A DNA stretch of 64,000 nt, taken from positions 1,488,001-1,552,000 of the forward strand of contig CAWAGV010000002.1 of assembly GCA_963781725.1 (NCBI GenBank). The letters run 5' to 3'. The stretch is from BOG-931 sp963781725 (GTDB lineage Bacteria > Pseudomonadota > Alphaproteobacteria > Rhizobiales > Xanthobacteraceae). This document shows, one piece after another, positions 17,155 to 25,733 of the stretch. The notes beneath the pieces were generated by a model, which saw nothing but the letters and a program-made list of their open reading frames with translations, ran no database searches and had not been told where the DNA came from. Position 1 is the first letter of the stretch. The number at the start of each line of letters is the position of its first letter. Both the position numbers and the translations under genes were made by a program.

Positions 17155-18135
17155 ATGCACCTGACACTGCGCGCGCTGGCCGCGCTCCTGTTCGGCGCGT
17201 TCGCATCTCTGGCCGGCGCGACCGATGCGCCGGCGGCGCCGGATTGGCCGACACGGCCGGTGCGTTTCATCGTCACGCTCGGCGCCGGCAGCGGAACCGA
17301 TATCGGCGCCCGGCTGCTGGCGGACCGGCTGGGTCAATTGTGGGGCCAGCCGATCATCGTGGAAAACCGGCCGGGCGGCGACGGGCTTGTCGCCATCAAC
17401 GCTTTTGTCAGCGCCCACGACGACCACGTCCTGCTGTTTGCGCCGTCATCCTCATTCACGGCGCATCCGTTCCTGCACGACAGCTTGCCCTACAAGCCGG
17501 AAGATCTCGCACCGATCACCCGCGTCTCCAATACGCTGATCGCGATTTCGGTGCCAAGCACCCTGCCGGCCAATTCGTTCGGTGATTTGATTGCGCAGGT
17601 CCGCGCCGAGCCGGGCAAGCTCAACTGGGCCGCGGTCACCGGCGCGCACGAGTTCATCTTTGCCGGTTGGCTCAAGCGCGCCGGACTCAGCATGAACGAG
17701 GTGCCCTATCGCAATCCCGTCGATGCCGCAAACGATCTCGCCGAAGGCCGCGTGCAGGTCTATTCGTCGGCGCTGGCGATCGTGCGGCCGCAGTTCGATG
17801 CCGGCCGGATCAAAATGCTGGCGATCGCCAATGCCGACCGCTCGCCCAGCGTGCCGGATGTTCCGACAACGGCGGAAACCGGCTATCCGGAACTCACGCT
17901 CGATGGACTTGTCGGTTTGTTCGGCCCCCCGAGCATGCCGCTCGAACTGCGCGAGCGCATCACCGCGGACATCCGCAAGGTCGCCGACCGTACCGTCGCC
18001 GAGCGTTTGACGCTGACCGGACAGCTCATGAATATCGGCGGACCGGACGAGTTCGCCAAATCGATCGAGGCGCAGCGCGCCAAGGTGGCGGCGTTTGCCG
18101 CCGTGCTCGGCGTCAAGCCGCTTTCGGGAAACTAG
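17155..18135 (+). CDS. Bug/TctC-type substrate-binding protein
   Basis: A 326-residue exported protein with a signal peptide (LTLRALAALLFGAFASLAGA). The mature start WPTRPVRFIVTLGAGSGTDI and later RPGGDGLVAINAF are the hallmarks of the Bug family of tripartite tricarboxylate transporter receptors. VPYRNPVDAANDLAEGRVQ and the C-terminal GPPSMPLELRERI fit as well. These periplasmic proteins bind small organic acids. No TctA/TctB membrane genes are adjacent, which is common because Bug genes are scattered. It is likely co-transcribed with the upstream dehydrogenase. Confidence 0.88.
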   Translation: MHLTLRALAALLFGAFASLAGATDAPAAPDWPTRPVRFIVTLGAGSGTDIGARLLADRLGQLWGQPIIVENRPGGDGLVAINAFVSAHDDHVLLFAPSSSFTAHPFLHDSLPYKPEDLAPITRVSNTLIAISVPSTLPANSFGDLIAQVRAEPGKLNWAAVTGAHEFIFAGWLKRAGLSMNEVPYRNPVDAANDLAEGRVQVYSSALAIVRPQFDAGRIKMLAIANADRSPSVPDVPTTAETGYPELTLDGLVGLFGPPSMPLELRERITADIRKVADRTVAERLTLTGQLMNIGGPDEFAKSIEAQRAKVAAFAAVLGVKPLSGN

Positions 18136-18172
18136 CCCAGCAGTTTGCCGAAAAGATCCCGCGCGCGGGGCT

Positions 18173-19072
18173 CTAGGGGACTTCCACGCTGGTCTGCACG
18201 CTGATCGCCATCTGCCATTGGCCGTTGCGTTTCACCCAGACCCGGGCGGCGCGATACGGCGGCCGCGAATTGTCCGGCAGCACGTGGGTTGCGATCATCG
18301 CGGCGCCATCATCGTAGACGGCGAGCCGCATGCTCTCGACTTCGCCGACCCGTACCACAGCGTTGGTGAGCTTTTGCCTCTTGATCGCCGTGATCCGGCC
18401 GGCCTTGGAAATCGGCTCACGCGCGCTGCCATAAAGCGTGAACTCGTCGGCAATATGCCTGGCCCACTCGTCGGCATCGTGGCCGACGGCTGCTTTCTCA
18501 AGCGCCTGGAATGAATTGACGATGTCCTGCTCCGCCGGCGAGCGCACGCGATAGGGGATCGTCTGGCAGGGATTGACGCAGGTGTAGGGATCCGCGGCCG
18601 CGACCGGCGCCGATGCCTGATGCACGGGACCTTGCGCCGCAAGCGCGACATCCTGCGCCACCAGTGCGCGCCAGGTGCCTTTCTGCTTGGCCCAGATATC
18701 GAGGAAGAACACGTCTTTGTTGTCCGCGGCTTTGCGGTGTCCCGTCACCATGCCGATGCGGCCGTGAATCTCGGCTTTGACGTCGCTCGGCGGCGCGGCG
18801 GCAACGTCCTTCATGCCGGCGAGGAATTCCCTGCGCTCGAAAACCTTGCCGTTTTCGTCGACGAAGCTGAATTGCAGCGCCAGAAGCCTCCGGGCGGCGT
18901 TTTTGTCGCCGCCGCGCATCGCCGCACCGAGGGATTGATCGGCGGCAAGCACGAGAGTCTCGTCGGCGGACGGCGACTGCGCGCGCGATTGTGCGACGAC
19001 GGCAATCAAAACACCCGCGCCAAGCATGCCGAGCATCCATCGCTGGATGGCGGGCCGCGTCGCCCCTTGCAT
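18173..19072 (-). CDS. Exported protein with two NTF2/SnoaL-like domains
   Basis: A 299-residue protein with a signal peptide or anchor (WMLGMLGAGVLIAVVAQSRA). Two similar regions follow: DQSLGAAMRGGDKNAARRLL...DIWAKQKGTWRALVAQDV (about 50-150) and NSFQALEKAAVGHDADEWA...RVWVKRNGQWQMAISVQT (about 190-295). Each has the helix plus cone-shaped sheet pattern of DUF4440/SnoaL-like NTF2 proteins, ending in a W-x-x-xx-Q segment. A central loop has two cysteines (CVNPCQT). GAGGAGG just upstream of 19072 fixes the start. Function unknown. Confidence 0.68.
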   Translation of the reverse strand: MQGATRPAIQRWMLGMLGAGVLIAVVAQSRAQSPSADETLVLAADQSLGAAMRGGDKNAARRLLALQFSFVDENGKVFERREFLAGMKDVAAAPPSDVKAEIHGRIGMVTGHRKAADNKDVFFLDIWAKQKGTWRALVAQDVALAAQGPVHQASAPVAAADPYTCVNPCQTIPYRVRSPAEQDIVNSFQALEKAAVGHDADEWARHIADEFTLYGSAREPISKAGRITAIKRQKLTNAVVRVGEVESMRLAVYDDGAAMIATHVLPDNSRPPYRAARVWVKRNGQWQMAISVQTSVEVP

Positions 19073-19239
19073 CGCCCCTCCTCGCCGGCATCGCAATCGA
19101 TGCGGGCCCGGTCTCTCGCGGACCGTTGCGCGAAGAACATGGCATTTTCAGGCAGCGGCGCTCAAGGCGAAGTGCAGCGGTCGCGACGCCGCGTCGCAGC
19201 TTGCGAATGCAACGAACGTCATCAGTGCCGGAAAATTAG

Positions 19240-19515
19240 TCAGCTCGAGCGGTGATGGCGCGCGTGGCGCGCACGGCCACCCTTGCTTCCGGCCGCCATG
19301 GCGGTACGGCATTCCGGGCCGATCTGGGCGTATTTCCTGTGCATGCAGGCGGTGATTTTTGCTTCATCGGGGACGAATTCGGAGCACAGCCGCATCGCAT
19401 CCGGCGTGCAGGCCTGCCGCACATCGACGGTCTGGGCGGCGGCGCCTTGCAGACCGCCGATCAAAAGCGCGCCGATCGGCAGCGCCAGGCAGCAGACGAA
19501 TCGAATTGGTCGCAT
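19240..19515 (-). CDS. Exported cysteine-rich repeat small protein
   Basis: A 91-residue protein with a signal peptide ending GAAAQ. The mature part has RQACTPDAMRLCSEFVPDE followed by KITACMHRKYAQIGPECR, the spacing of a Cys-rich FGFR/GLG1-type repeat (C...C...C...C). The C-terminal tail is basic and His-rich (RARHARHHRSS). Similar proteins are common and multicopy in Bradyrhizobium relatives. The location is probably periplasmic; function unknown. The tail contains possible metal ligands, but this is only suggestive. Confidence 0.65.
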   Translation of the reverse strand: MRPIRFVCCLALPIGALLIGGLQGAAAQTVDVRQACTPDAMRLCSEFVPDEAKITACMHRKYAQIGPECRTAMAAGSKGGRARHARHHRSS

Positions 19516-19660
19516 GGTGGATTGTCCCCGGCTTTCTGAAGATTTTGAGTCGGGCTGAAAAATAGCGGCAGGCACTTCCGTCGTCGATGGCTATCTCGGC
19601 AACTTTAGATGGAGCACGATCCGGAAAGGCCCGGCATGCGCCAAGTCATTCGCTAAACAA

Positions 19661-19718
19661 TCACCTGGTAAAGAGGTCACTTGGTGGCCAGGTCACTTGG
19701 CATCTCAAGTCACTTGAT
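19661..19718. repeat. Four imperfect direct repeats of TCACTTGG type
   Basis: Copies TCACCTGGT, TCACTTGGT, TCACTTGGC and TCACTTGAT begin at about 19661, 19678, 19693 and 19711, with spacings of 15-18 bases. They lie 145-205 bases upstream of the cysteine-rich gene, and the last touches the stop codon of the following minus-strand gene. The regular spacing suggests a protein-binding array or a small tandem duplication. Confidence 0.45.
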
Positions 19719-20084
19719 AGCCCAGGAAAATGCCCTGTCCTGCAGGAAGCGCCCCCGCGCGGCAGCATCGCCGGCGCAGCGCTCGATAGGTCCTTCGGTG
19801 ACCTGCGCGGTCACGTTGTCGAATGAGACGCGGCGGCAAAAGATGCCATCGGGCATTGCGTAGACAACGGCCGCCGCGCCGTGCGGGTCCGGCGGCGGCT
19901 GCAGCGCCTGCTGCACCAGCGGATCGATTGCGGCGTGGCCGCCGACCAGCAGCGTTGCGGCAAACAGCACCAGGAACAGCGCCGAGACGATGACGATGTG
20001 GCCGGACCCGACCTTCGCTCCGCTCGGTCGCGTCTGTCGCGTCCGATCGCCGGTAACCGGACGCGCGCCCATCTGCACAGCCAT
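19710..20084 (-). CDS. Conserved single-pass membrane protein
   Basis: A 124-residue protein. The N-terminal about 28 residues are basic (RPVTGDRTRQTRPSG). One transmembrane helix follows (HIVIVSALFLVLFAATLLVGG), then a soluble domain with YAMPDGIFCRRVSFDN and a second cysteine in IERCAGDA. This pattern resembles a conserved Bradyrhizobium hypothetical family. The two cysteines could pair in the periplasm. No function is known. Confidence 0.6.
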   Translation of the reverse strand: MAVQMGARPVTGDRTRQTRPSGAKVGSGHIVIVSALFLVLFAATLLVGGHAAIDPLVQQALQPPPDPHGAAAVVYAMPDGIFCRRVSFDNVTAQVTEGPIERCAGDAAARGRFLQDRAFSWAIK

Positions 20085-20301
20085 GGCGGCATTAGCCGCA
20101 ACGGCCCTTGAATTGCCGATAAGAAATCATCTTCCATTTGAGCGAAATTGCGCAAAAATCGCAGCATCCACTGCCGTCGCGCAAAAATCCCTTCGTAAAT
20201 CCAGCGGCTTGCAAACCGCGCATCACCCCCTCCCGCGCCGCTGCGAGGGGTGGAATAATCGGCACACAACAAGACTTTCAACAACACGGCACGAGGACGC
20301 C

Positions 20302-21558
20302 TTGCTCACACCCGCACGCAACGAGATGTTGACCCGCGTAGGCCCCGGCACGCCGATGGGCGAGCTGCTGCGGCGCTACTGGCAGCCGTTCGCCGGCGCC
20401 AGCGAACTCGACACCAACCCGATCAAGGAGGTCCGCCTGCTCGGCGAAAACCTCGTGCTCTACCGCGACCGCGGCGGGAACTATGGCTTGATCGACCGGC
20501 ATTGCCCGCACCGCCGCGCCGACATGCTGTATGGCTGGGTCGAGCAGAAAGGCATCCGTTGCAGCTATCACGGCTGGCTGATGGACGAGACCGGACGCTG
20601 TCTCGAACAGCCTTACGAAGACACCACCAATCCAAAGCCGTCGAAGGCCGGCTGCGAGATCAAAGCCTATCCGGTGAAGGAATGTGCCGGCCTGCTGTTC
20701 GCCTATCTCGGTCCGCTGCCGGCGCCGGAACTGCCGGTGTGGGAGCCGTTCACCTGGCGCAACGGCTTTCGCGAAGTCGTTCTCGCCGACGTGCCGTGCA
20801 ACTGGTTTCAGTGCCAGGAGAACTCCATCGATCCGGTGCACTTCGAATGGATGCACGACAATTGGGGTGCCCGGTTGCGCGGCGGCGACAGCAATGCCGC
20901 GCCCAAACATCTCAAGCTGAAGTTCGAGCCATTCGACTACGGATTTACCTATAAGCGCGTGCGCGAAGGCCAGAGCGAGGAAGACCGCTACTGGACGGTC
21001 GGACGCGTCGCCCTGTGGCCGAACGGCTTTTATCTCGGCAGCCACTTCGAATGGCGCGTGCCGGTCGACGACGAAAACACCTTGAGCGTGGCGTGGTTCT
21101 TCGTGCGCGTGCCGAAAGGCCGCGAGCCTTATGTGCAACAGCGCGTGCCGACCTGGCGAAGTCCGATCCAGGCCGATGACGGACGCTGGATCACCAGCCA
21201 CGTCATCAACCAGGACATCGTCGCCTGGGTCGGACAGGGCCGCATCGCCGACCGCACCAAGGAGCATCTGCGCTCGAGCGATATCGGCGTCACGCTGATG
21301 CGCAACCGCTTCTTCGAGGAGATCGAGGCGATGGCGGCGGGCAAGGAGCCCGGCGGCGTCATTCGCAGCGCCAACGAGGCGCAGTGCATCACGCTGCCGA
21401 ACATGGCGCGCGAACTCAACACCGAAGGCATTCCGCTTGCCGACTTCGACAAGGATCCGATCCTGCGCCAGCGGCTCAAGGAATTCCGCCACCATTTCGG
21501 CCAGCCGGCCGAGGTGCGGCGCGAATTTGCCGAGGCGATGGGAATCCCCGGCGCATGA
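20302..21558 (+). CDS. Rieske non-heme iron aromatic ring-hydroxylating oxygenase, alpha subunit
   Basis: A 418-residue oxygenase component. The Rieske cluster ligands are in CPHRRADM and CSYHGW. The mononuclear iron site follows as QENSIDPVHFEWMHDN (Asn/Asp plus two histidines). RVGPGTPMGELLRRYW near the N-terminus is typical of phthalate/vanillate-type oxygenases (ring-demethylating or hydroxylating group). A TTG at 20302 preceded by GAGG is preferred because it gives the usual N-terminus; ATG 20326 is the alternative. A reductase partner is not adjacent. It lies 47 bases before pobA, suggesting conversion of a benzoate derivative to a pobA substrate. Confidence 0.87.
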   Translation: MLTPARNEMLTRVGPGTPMGELLRRYWQPFAGASELDTNPIKEVRLLGENLVLYRDRGGNYGLIDRHCPHRRADMLYGWVEQKGIRCSYHGWLMDETGRCLEQPYEDTTNPKPSKAGCEIKAYPVKECAGLLFAYLGPLPAPELPVWEPFTWRNGFREVVLADVPCNWFQCQENSIDPVHFEWMHDNWGARLRGGDSNAAPKHLKLKFEPFDYGFTYKRVREGQSEEDRYWTVGRVALWPNGFYLGSHFEWRVPVDDENTLSVAWFFVRVPKGREPYVQQRVPTWRSPIQADDGRWITSHVINQDIVAWVGQGRIADRTKEHLRSSDIGVTLMRNRFFEEIEAMAAGKEPGGVIRSANEAQCITLPNMARELNTEGIPLADFDKDPILRQRLKEFRHHFGQPAEVRREFAEAMGIPGA

Positions 21559-21605
21559 ACGGAAGCGGATTTCCAGATACGGTCATGCGCTGCTAAAACA
21601 CGAAC

Positions 21606-22775
21606 ATGCGCACCCAGGTCTGCATCATCGGCGGCGGCCCGGCCGGCATGCTGCTGTCCCACATTCTCGACCGCAACGGCATCGACAGTGTCGTGCTGGA
21701 GCGCCAGACCCGGGCCTACGTGCTGCACCGCATTCGCGCCGGCGTGCTGGAGAGCGGCAGCGTGAACTTGTTGCGCGACGTCGGCCTCGGCGAGCGCATG
21801 GACCGCGACGGCTATCCGCACAATGGCTCGGCCGTGGCCTGGGAAGGCCGTGACCGGTTCTTCATCGATACGATGAAGTACACCGGCAAGATCATGATGA
21901 CGTACGGTCAGACCGCGCTGACCGAGGACCTTTACGCCGCGCGCGACGCGGCCGGCGGCAAAGTGATCGACGAAGCGGCCAATGCGCAGCCGCATGACGT
22001 GACTTCGGCCAAACCTTACGTGACGTATCAGAAGGATGGCGCCACGCACCGGATCGATTGCGACTACATCGCCGGCTGCGACGGCTTCCACGGCGTCAGC
22101 CGCACTGCGATCCCGGCGTCGGTACTCAAGACCTATGAGAAGGGCTATCCGTTCGGCTGGCTCGGCATCATGTCGGAGACGCCGCCCTATCACGAGATGG
22201 TCTATTGCTATCATGAGCGTGGTTTTGCGCTGGCGTCGATGCGGAACCCGATGCTCAGCCGCTATTACATCCAGTGCGATCTCGACGACACCATCGAAAA
22301 CTGGCCGGACGACCGGTTCTGGCAGGAATTCAAGGCGCGCCTGCCCAAGGACATGGCGGACAAGATCGTCATCGGACCGTCGATCGAAAAATCGATTGCG
22401 CCGCTGCGCAGCTTTGTCGCCGAACCGATGCGCTACGGCTCCTTGTTCCTCGCCGGCGACGCCGCACACATCGTGCCGCCGACCGGGGCCAAGGGACTGA
22501 ACCTTGCGATCTCCGACGTCTATTACCTGTCGCGCGCGCTGATCGAATTCTATCAGAGCGGAAAGACCACTTATCTCGACAGCTATTCGGAAACTGCGCT
22601 GCGCCGGGTCTGGGGCGCCGCACGCATGTCCTGGTACATGACCACGCTGCTGCATCGCTTTCCGGACGAGCAGCCGTTCGAGAAGCGATTGCGCTTCAAC
22701 CAGTTCTATTATCTGTGTGCGTCCGAGCACGCCGCAGCGTCGCTGGCGGAGCAATATGCCGGGCTGCCGCTGTAG
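21606..22775 (+). CDS. pobA: 4-hydroxybenzoate 3-monooxygenase
   Basis: A 389-residue class A flavoprotein hydroxylase, matching the length of PobA (about 390). Motifs are CIIGGGPAGML at the N-terminus for FAD, HRIRAGVLESG, which is specific to the hydroxybenzoate hydroxylase group, CDGFHGVSR (DG motif), and GDAAHIVPPTGAKGLN binding the FAD ribityl phosphate. It converts 4-hydroxybenzoate plus NADPH and O2 to protocatechuate. Ring-cleavage (pca) genes are not in the window. The usual AraC-type PobR is not adjacent; a MmyB-like regulator lies convergently downstream. Confidence 0.92.
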   Translation: MRTQVCIIGGGPAGMLLSHILDRNGIDSVVLERQTRAYVLHRIRAGVLESGSVNLLRDVGLGERMDRDGYPHNGSAVAWEGRDRFFIDTMKYTGKIMMTYGQTALTEDLYAARDAAGGKVIDEAANAQPHDVTSAKPYVTYQKDGATHRIDCDYIAGCDGFHGVSRTAIPASVLKTYEKGYPFGWLGIMSETPPYHEMVYCYHERGFALASMRNPMLSRYYIQCDLDDTIENWPDDRFWQEFKARLPKDMADKIVIGPSIEKSIAPLRSFVAEPMRYGSLFLAGDAAHIVPPTGAKGLNLAISDVYYLSRALIEFYQSGKTTYLDSYSETALRRVWGAARMSWYMTTLLHRFPDEQPFEKRLRFNQFYYLCASEHAAASLAEQYAGLPL

Positions 22776-22786
22776 AGGTTATCCGC

Positions 22787-23593
22787 CTACGCAGCCGCAT
22801 TCGCGGAACTTCGCATGAGCATGGTCAATTTAAGATCGGGCTGATTGGCGACATTGAATGTCACCTGCTCATAGCGAAGAAATCCATCGACCGGGTGATT
22901 GAACGTTCGCTCGCCGCCCTCGCGGCCCAGCACCGCCTGTTCGTCCCAGAATCGCGCGAAGTCCTCACTGTCTTGCCGCAACGCCGCGATCAGGTTGCGC
23001 AGCCCCGGCTCATCGAAATGTGAACTGCTGTCTGCGCGAAATTCCGCGGCAATGCGGCGCGCCCGCTCCTCCCAAAGGCAGATGAACGATCGTGCCGCGG
23101 GATTCAGAAAGACAAAGCTGAGTAGATTGCGTTCTCCCGGCGCATCCAGCCAGCCGGCGAACAATCGTTCCGCCTGCCGATTCCAGCAACACGCGGTCCA
23201 GCTTCGATCCAGCACATAGGCCGGAGACCCGATGGCATCGACGCAAGCAACAACGACTGGAGGAATGACCTCGGGGCGATCTTGCCCGTGCTCCGGATCA
23301 CGCTTGCCGGCCAGCTCGAAAAGGTACGCGCGTTCAGCGCGGCCGAGCCGCAAGACACGCGATAACCGCGACAGCGCGCCGGACGATACCGAGATATCGC
23401 GGCCCTGTTCGATCCAGGTGAACCATGTCGTGCTCAGCCCGCAGAGTTGCGCCAGTTCTTCCCGGCGCAAACCCGGTGTTCTTCGCCGGCTGCCTGCCGG
23501 CAACCCGACCGCTGCCGGGCCGAGCTTTGCCCGATAAGAACGGACAAAATCGCCAAAAGCCCGCCTCTGAGCCGAAGATCGCAGGGTAGACAT
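22787..23593 (-). CDS. MmyB-like helix-turn-helix transcriptional regulator
   Basis: A 268-residue regulator. The N-terminal XRE-type helix-turn-helix spans about residues 25-90 (RTPGLRREELAQLCGLSTTW, then FTWIEQGRDI). The MmyB ligand-binding domain follows (PAYVLDRSWTACCWNRQAERLF; LLSFVFLNPAARSFICLWEE), a PAS-like fold reported to bind fatty acids. The frame is open upstream, but MSTLRSSAQRRAFG is the natural start. It is divergent from the methyltransferase gene at 23686, the most likely target with its own promoter in the 92-base gap. Confidence 0.87.
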   Translation of the reverse strand: MSTLRSSAQRRAFGDFVRSYRAKLGPAAVGLPAGSRRRTPGLRREELAQLCGLSTTWFTWIEQGRDISVSSGALSRLSRVLRLGRAERAYLFELAGKRDPEHGQDRPEVIPPVVVACVDAIGSPAYVLDRSWTACCWNRQAERLFAGWLDAPGERNLLSFVFLNPAARSFICLWEERARRIAAEFRADSSSHFDEPGLRNLIAALRQDSEDFARFWDEQAVLGREGGERTFNHPVDGFLRYEQVTFNVANQPDLKLTMLMRSSANAAA

Positions 23594-23685
23594 GGTGGAT
23601 TTTATCCCAGCATAAGCTGCCATCTTAAACCGGTATTTTTCTGATGATAGAGCGCGGCTCTGTTCGAAAGGAAGCGAGGTTTGCC

Positions 23686-24474
23686 ATGGCCGCCTACCAG
23701 ACCAGCCACAAGATCCAGGAAGACCTGGTGAGCGGACAGTTCGGCTCGCGAGCCGCCGCCTATCTGAGCAGCGCCGTCCATGCGCAGGGCCGCGACCTCG
23801 AGAGCCTCGCCGCGCTGGTGCGCAGCGAGCCGCAAGCAAAGGTTCTGGATCTCGGCTGTGGCGCAGGCCATGTCAGCTTTCACGTCGCGCCGCATGTGCG
23901 CGAGGTCGTTGCCTACGATCTGTCTGCCGAAATGCTGGACGTCGTCGGGCGCACGGCAGCGCAGCGCGGCCTGACCAACGTCGCGACCCAAGCGGGCGCG
24001 GCAGAGCATTTGCCATTCGCAGATGCCAGCTTCGATTATGTTCTCAGCCGCTACAGCGCTCACCATTGGCGCGACCTCGAAGCCGGGCTGCGCGAGATCG
24101 CACGGGTGCTCAAGCCCGCAGGCACCGCCGCCTTCGTGGACAGCGTTTCGCCGGGGTTGCCGCTTCTCGACACCTATCTGCAAGCTGTCGAAGTGCTGCG
24201 CGATCCGTCACACGTGCGCAGCTACGCGCGGGCGGAATGGATCGCCGCGATCAACCGCGCCGGACTGATGCCGACAACGGCAGAGCAGTTTAGGCTGCGC
24301 ATGCAATTCGACGTCTGGACCGAGCGAATGCGGACGCCCAAAGTACAAAGTGCCGCGATACGCGCGCTGCAGAAAGCGATGTCGGAAACCGTCGCCCGGT
24401 ATTTCGAAATCGATGCCGATGGCAACTTCAACCTGGACGTCGTTGCGATCCAGGCGTCGCGCGCCGCGCTCTAA
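23686..24474 (+). CDS. UbiE-like SAM-dependent methyltransferase
   Basis: A 262-residue class I methyltransferase. KVLDLGCGAGHVSFHVA is SAM motif I. EVVAYDLSAEMLDVV, AGAAEHLPFADASFDYVLSR and GLREIARVLKPAGTAAFVDS follow in the usual order for the UbiE/YafE group. ATG 23686 has GCGAGG upstream and gives the usual start; ATG 23644 would add 14 residues. The divergent MmyB-type regulator often controls a neighbouring methyltransferase or dehydrogenase gene in actinobacteria and proteobacteria. Substrate unknown. Confidence 0.85.
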   Translation: MAAYQTSHKIQEDLVSGQFGSRAAAYLSSAVHAQGRDLESLAALVRSEPQAKVLDLGCGAGHVSFHVAPHVREVVAYDLSAEMLDVVGRTAAQRGLTNVATQAGAAEHLPFADASFDYVLSRYSAHHWRDLEAGLREIARVLKPAGTAAFVDSVSPGLPLLDTYLQAVEVLRDPSHVRSYARAEWIAAINRAGLMPTTAEQFRLRMQFDVWTERMRTPKVQSAAIRALQKAMSETVARYFEIDADGNFNLDVVAIQASRAAL

Positions 24475-24488
24475 GCAAATGAACCTTT

Positions 24489-25728
24489 TCAATAAGGTTC
24501 CATCTTCGCCTGTCCGAGCGCGTTGATGAAGACGCGCTCATTCGGCGCCGGCTTGCCTTCAATCCGTTCGAGGCACCAGTCGGCCAGCATCGCAAACCAG
24601 TTTTCGCCGAGCGCGGATGAAAGATTGTGCCGCCAATGGCGTGGCGTTCGCCTTCATAGATCACGAGTTTCTTCGGCGAACGGATCATGCCGGCCAGTTC
24701 GTCGGAAAATTCCAGCGGCGACAGTTCATCGTCCTCGCCGGCCTGGATCAGGACTGGGCATTTGATGTCGCCCGCGATCGGCGCGAGGCTGAACCTTTCG
24801 ATAAAGCGATCGAACTCGTCTTCGTCGGTGTGGCCCGACATATACATGAAGCGCATCTTGAACGACGGCGCCGAGCGATTCATCAGGCTGAACAGGCCGG
24901 GCTCGTGGCAGATGAACGTCACCGCGGCGCCGCGGACTTTGTCGCCGAGCGCGGCCGCGGCCTGCAAGCCGAAGAACGAGCCCATACTGACGCTCCAGAT
25001 CACGGAGCGGCCAACGTCGATGTCCGGATGTTTGCTCAGCCAGTCGTACACGGCGCGCGCCGCATCCATGTGATTGGTCGGAGTGACCAGAATATCGCGG
25101 TAAGTGCATTCGCCTTGCCCGGGCCCGTCGTAGGCAAAATGCGCCATGCCGCGCTCGAGGAACTTATCGCCGTACATCGAGCACATGATTTCCTTGGAGC
25201 ATCCATGCCGTCGATGCCGATGGTGACTGGAAATCTCTCTCCGGGCTTTGGTTCGTGCGGAAGATGCAGGTAACCCGGCAGCGACTTGTCTCCAAAAGGG
25301 ACTTCGACGCGGATCACCGGCCGATTCATCATCGCCGCGAACTTGTCGTAACAGGCGACCATGCGCTCGTTGTAGGCGATGGATTTTTCGTTGTTCTCGA
25401 ATATCGGCCAGCGCGCCGCGGAATAAAGCAGCGCCGCGATGAAATAGCTCTCGCGCGCCGAAACCGTTCGGCCCTGCTTCTCGAAACCTTGCGCCTTGAT
25501 CTCGCGGCGGTGCCCGGCGGCGGCAAACTCGCGGTGCATGTCGGCAAACTTGCGCACTCTCGTGCCGACAGTACGGAAGTCACCGATCGCATCGACGCCG
25601 GCTGGATACATCGTGTAGTTCAGCCGCGGCTGGTCCCACTCCATCCCGACGGCTTGAATGACCGTGTCGATCAGCCAGCGCTGGTCCTTCCAGCGCTTCA
25701 CCTTCTGCTCGGTCTTCGCCCGCATCAT
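24489..25728 (-). pseudogene. Alpha/beta hydrolase gene with two frameshifts
   Basis: Three consecutive frames together encode one complete about 413-residue hydrolase of the FrsA/2,6-dihydroxypseudooxynicotine hydrolase type. Frame 1 (25728 to about 25205) gives MRAKTEQKVKRWKDQRW to PVTIGIDGMDAP. Frame 2 (about 25200 to 24635) gives EIMCSMYGDKFLERG, FAYDGPGQGE, the nucleophile WSVSMGSFFG, AGEDDELSP and ERHAIGG. Frame 3 (about 24630 to 24489) gives SSALGENWFAMLADWCLE and ends EPY. One extra base at each junction (a CC run near 25199 and a TTT run near 24632) restores a frame divisible by three. It starts 6 bases after the dehydrogenase stop. Confidence 0.82.
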
Positions 25729-25733
25729 TGCCG

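Noticed and set aside
19661..19718. CRISPR-like repeats
   Set aside because: Repeats are only about 8-9 bases, imperfect and too closely spaced, and no cas gene is present.
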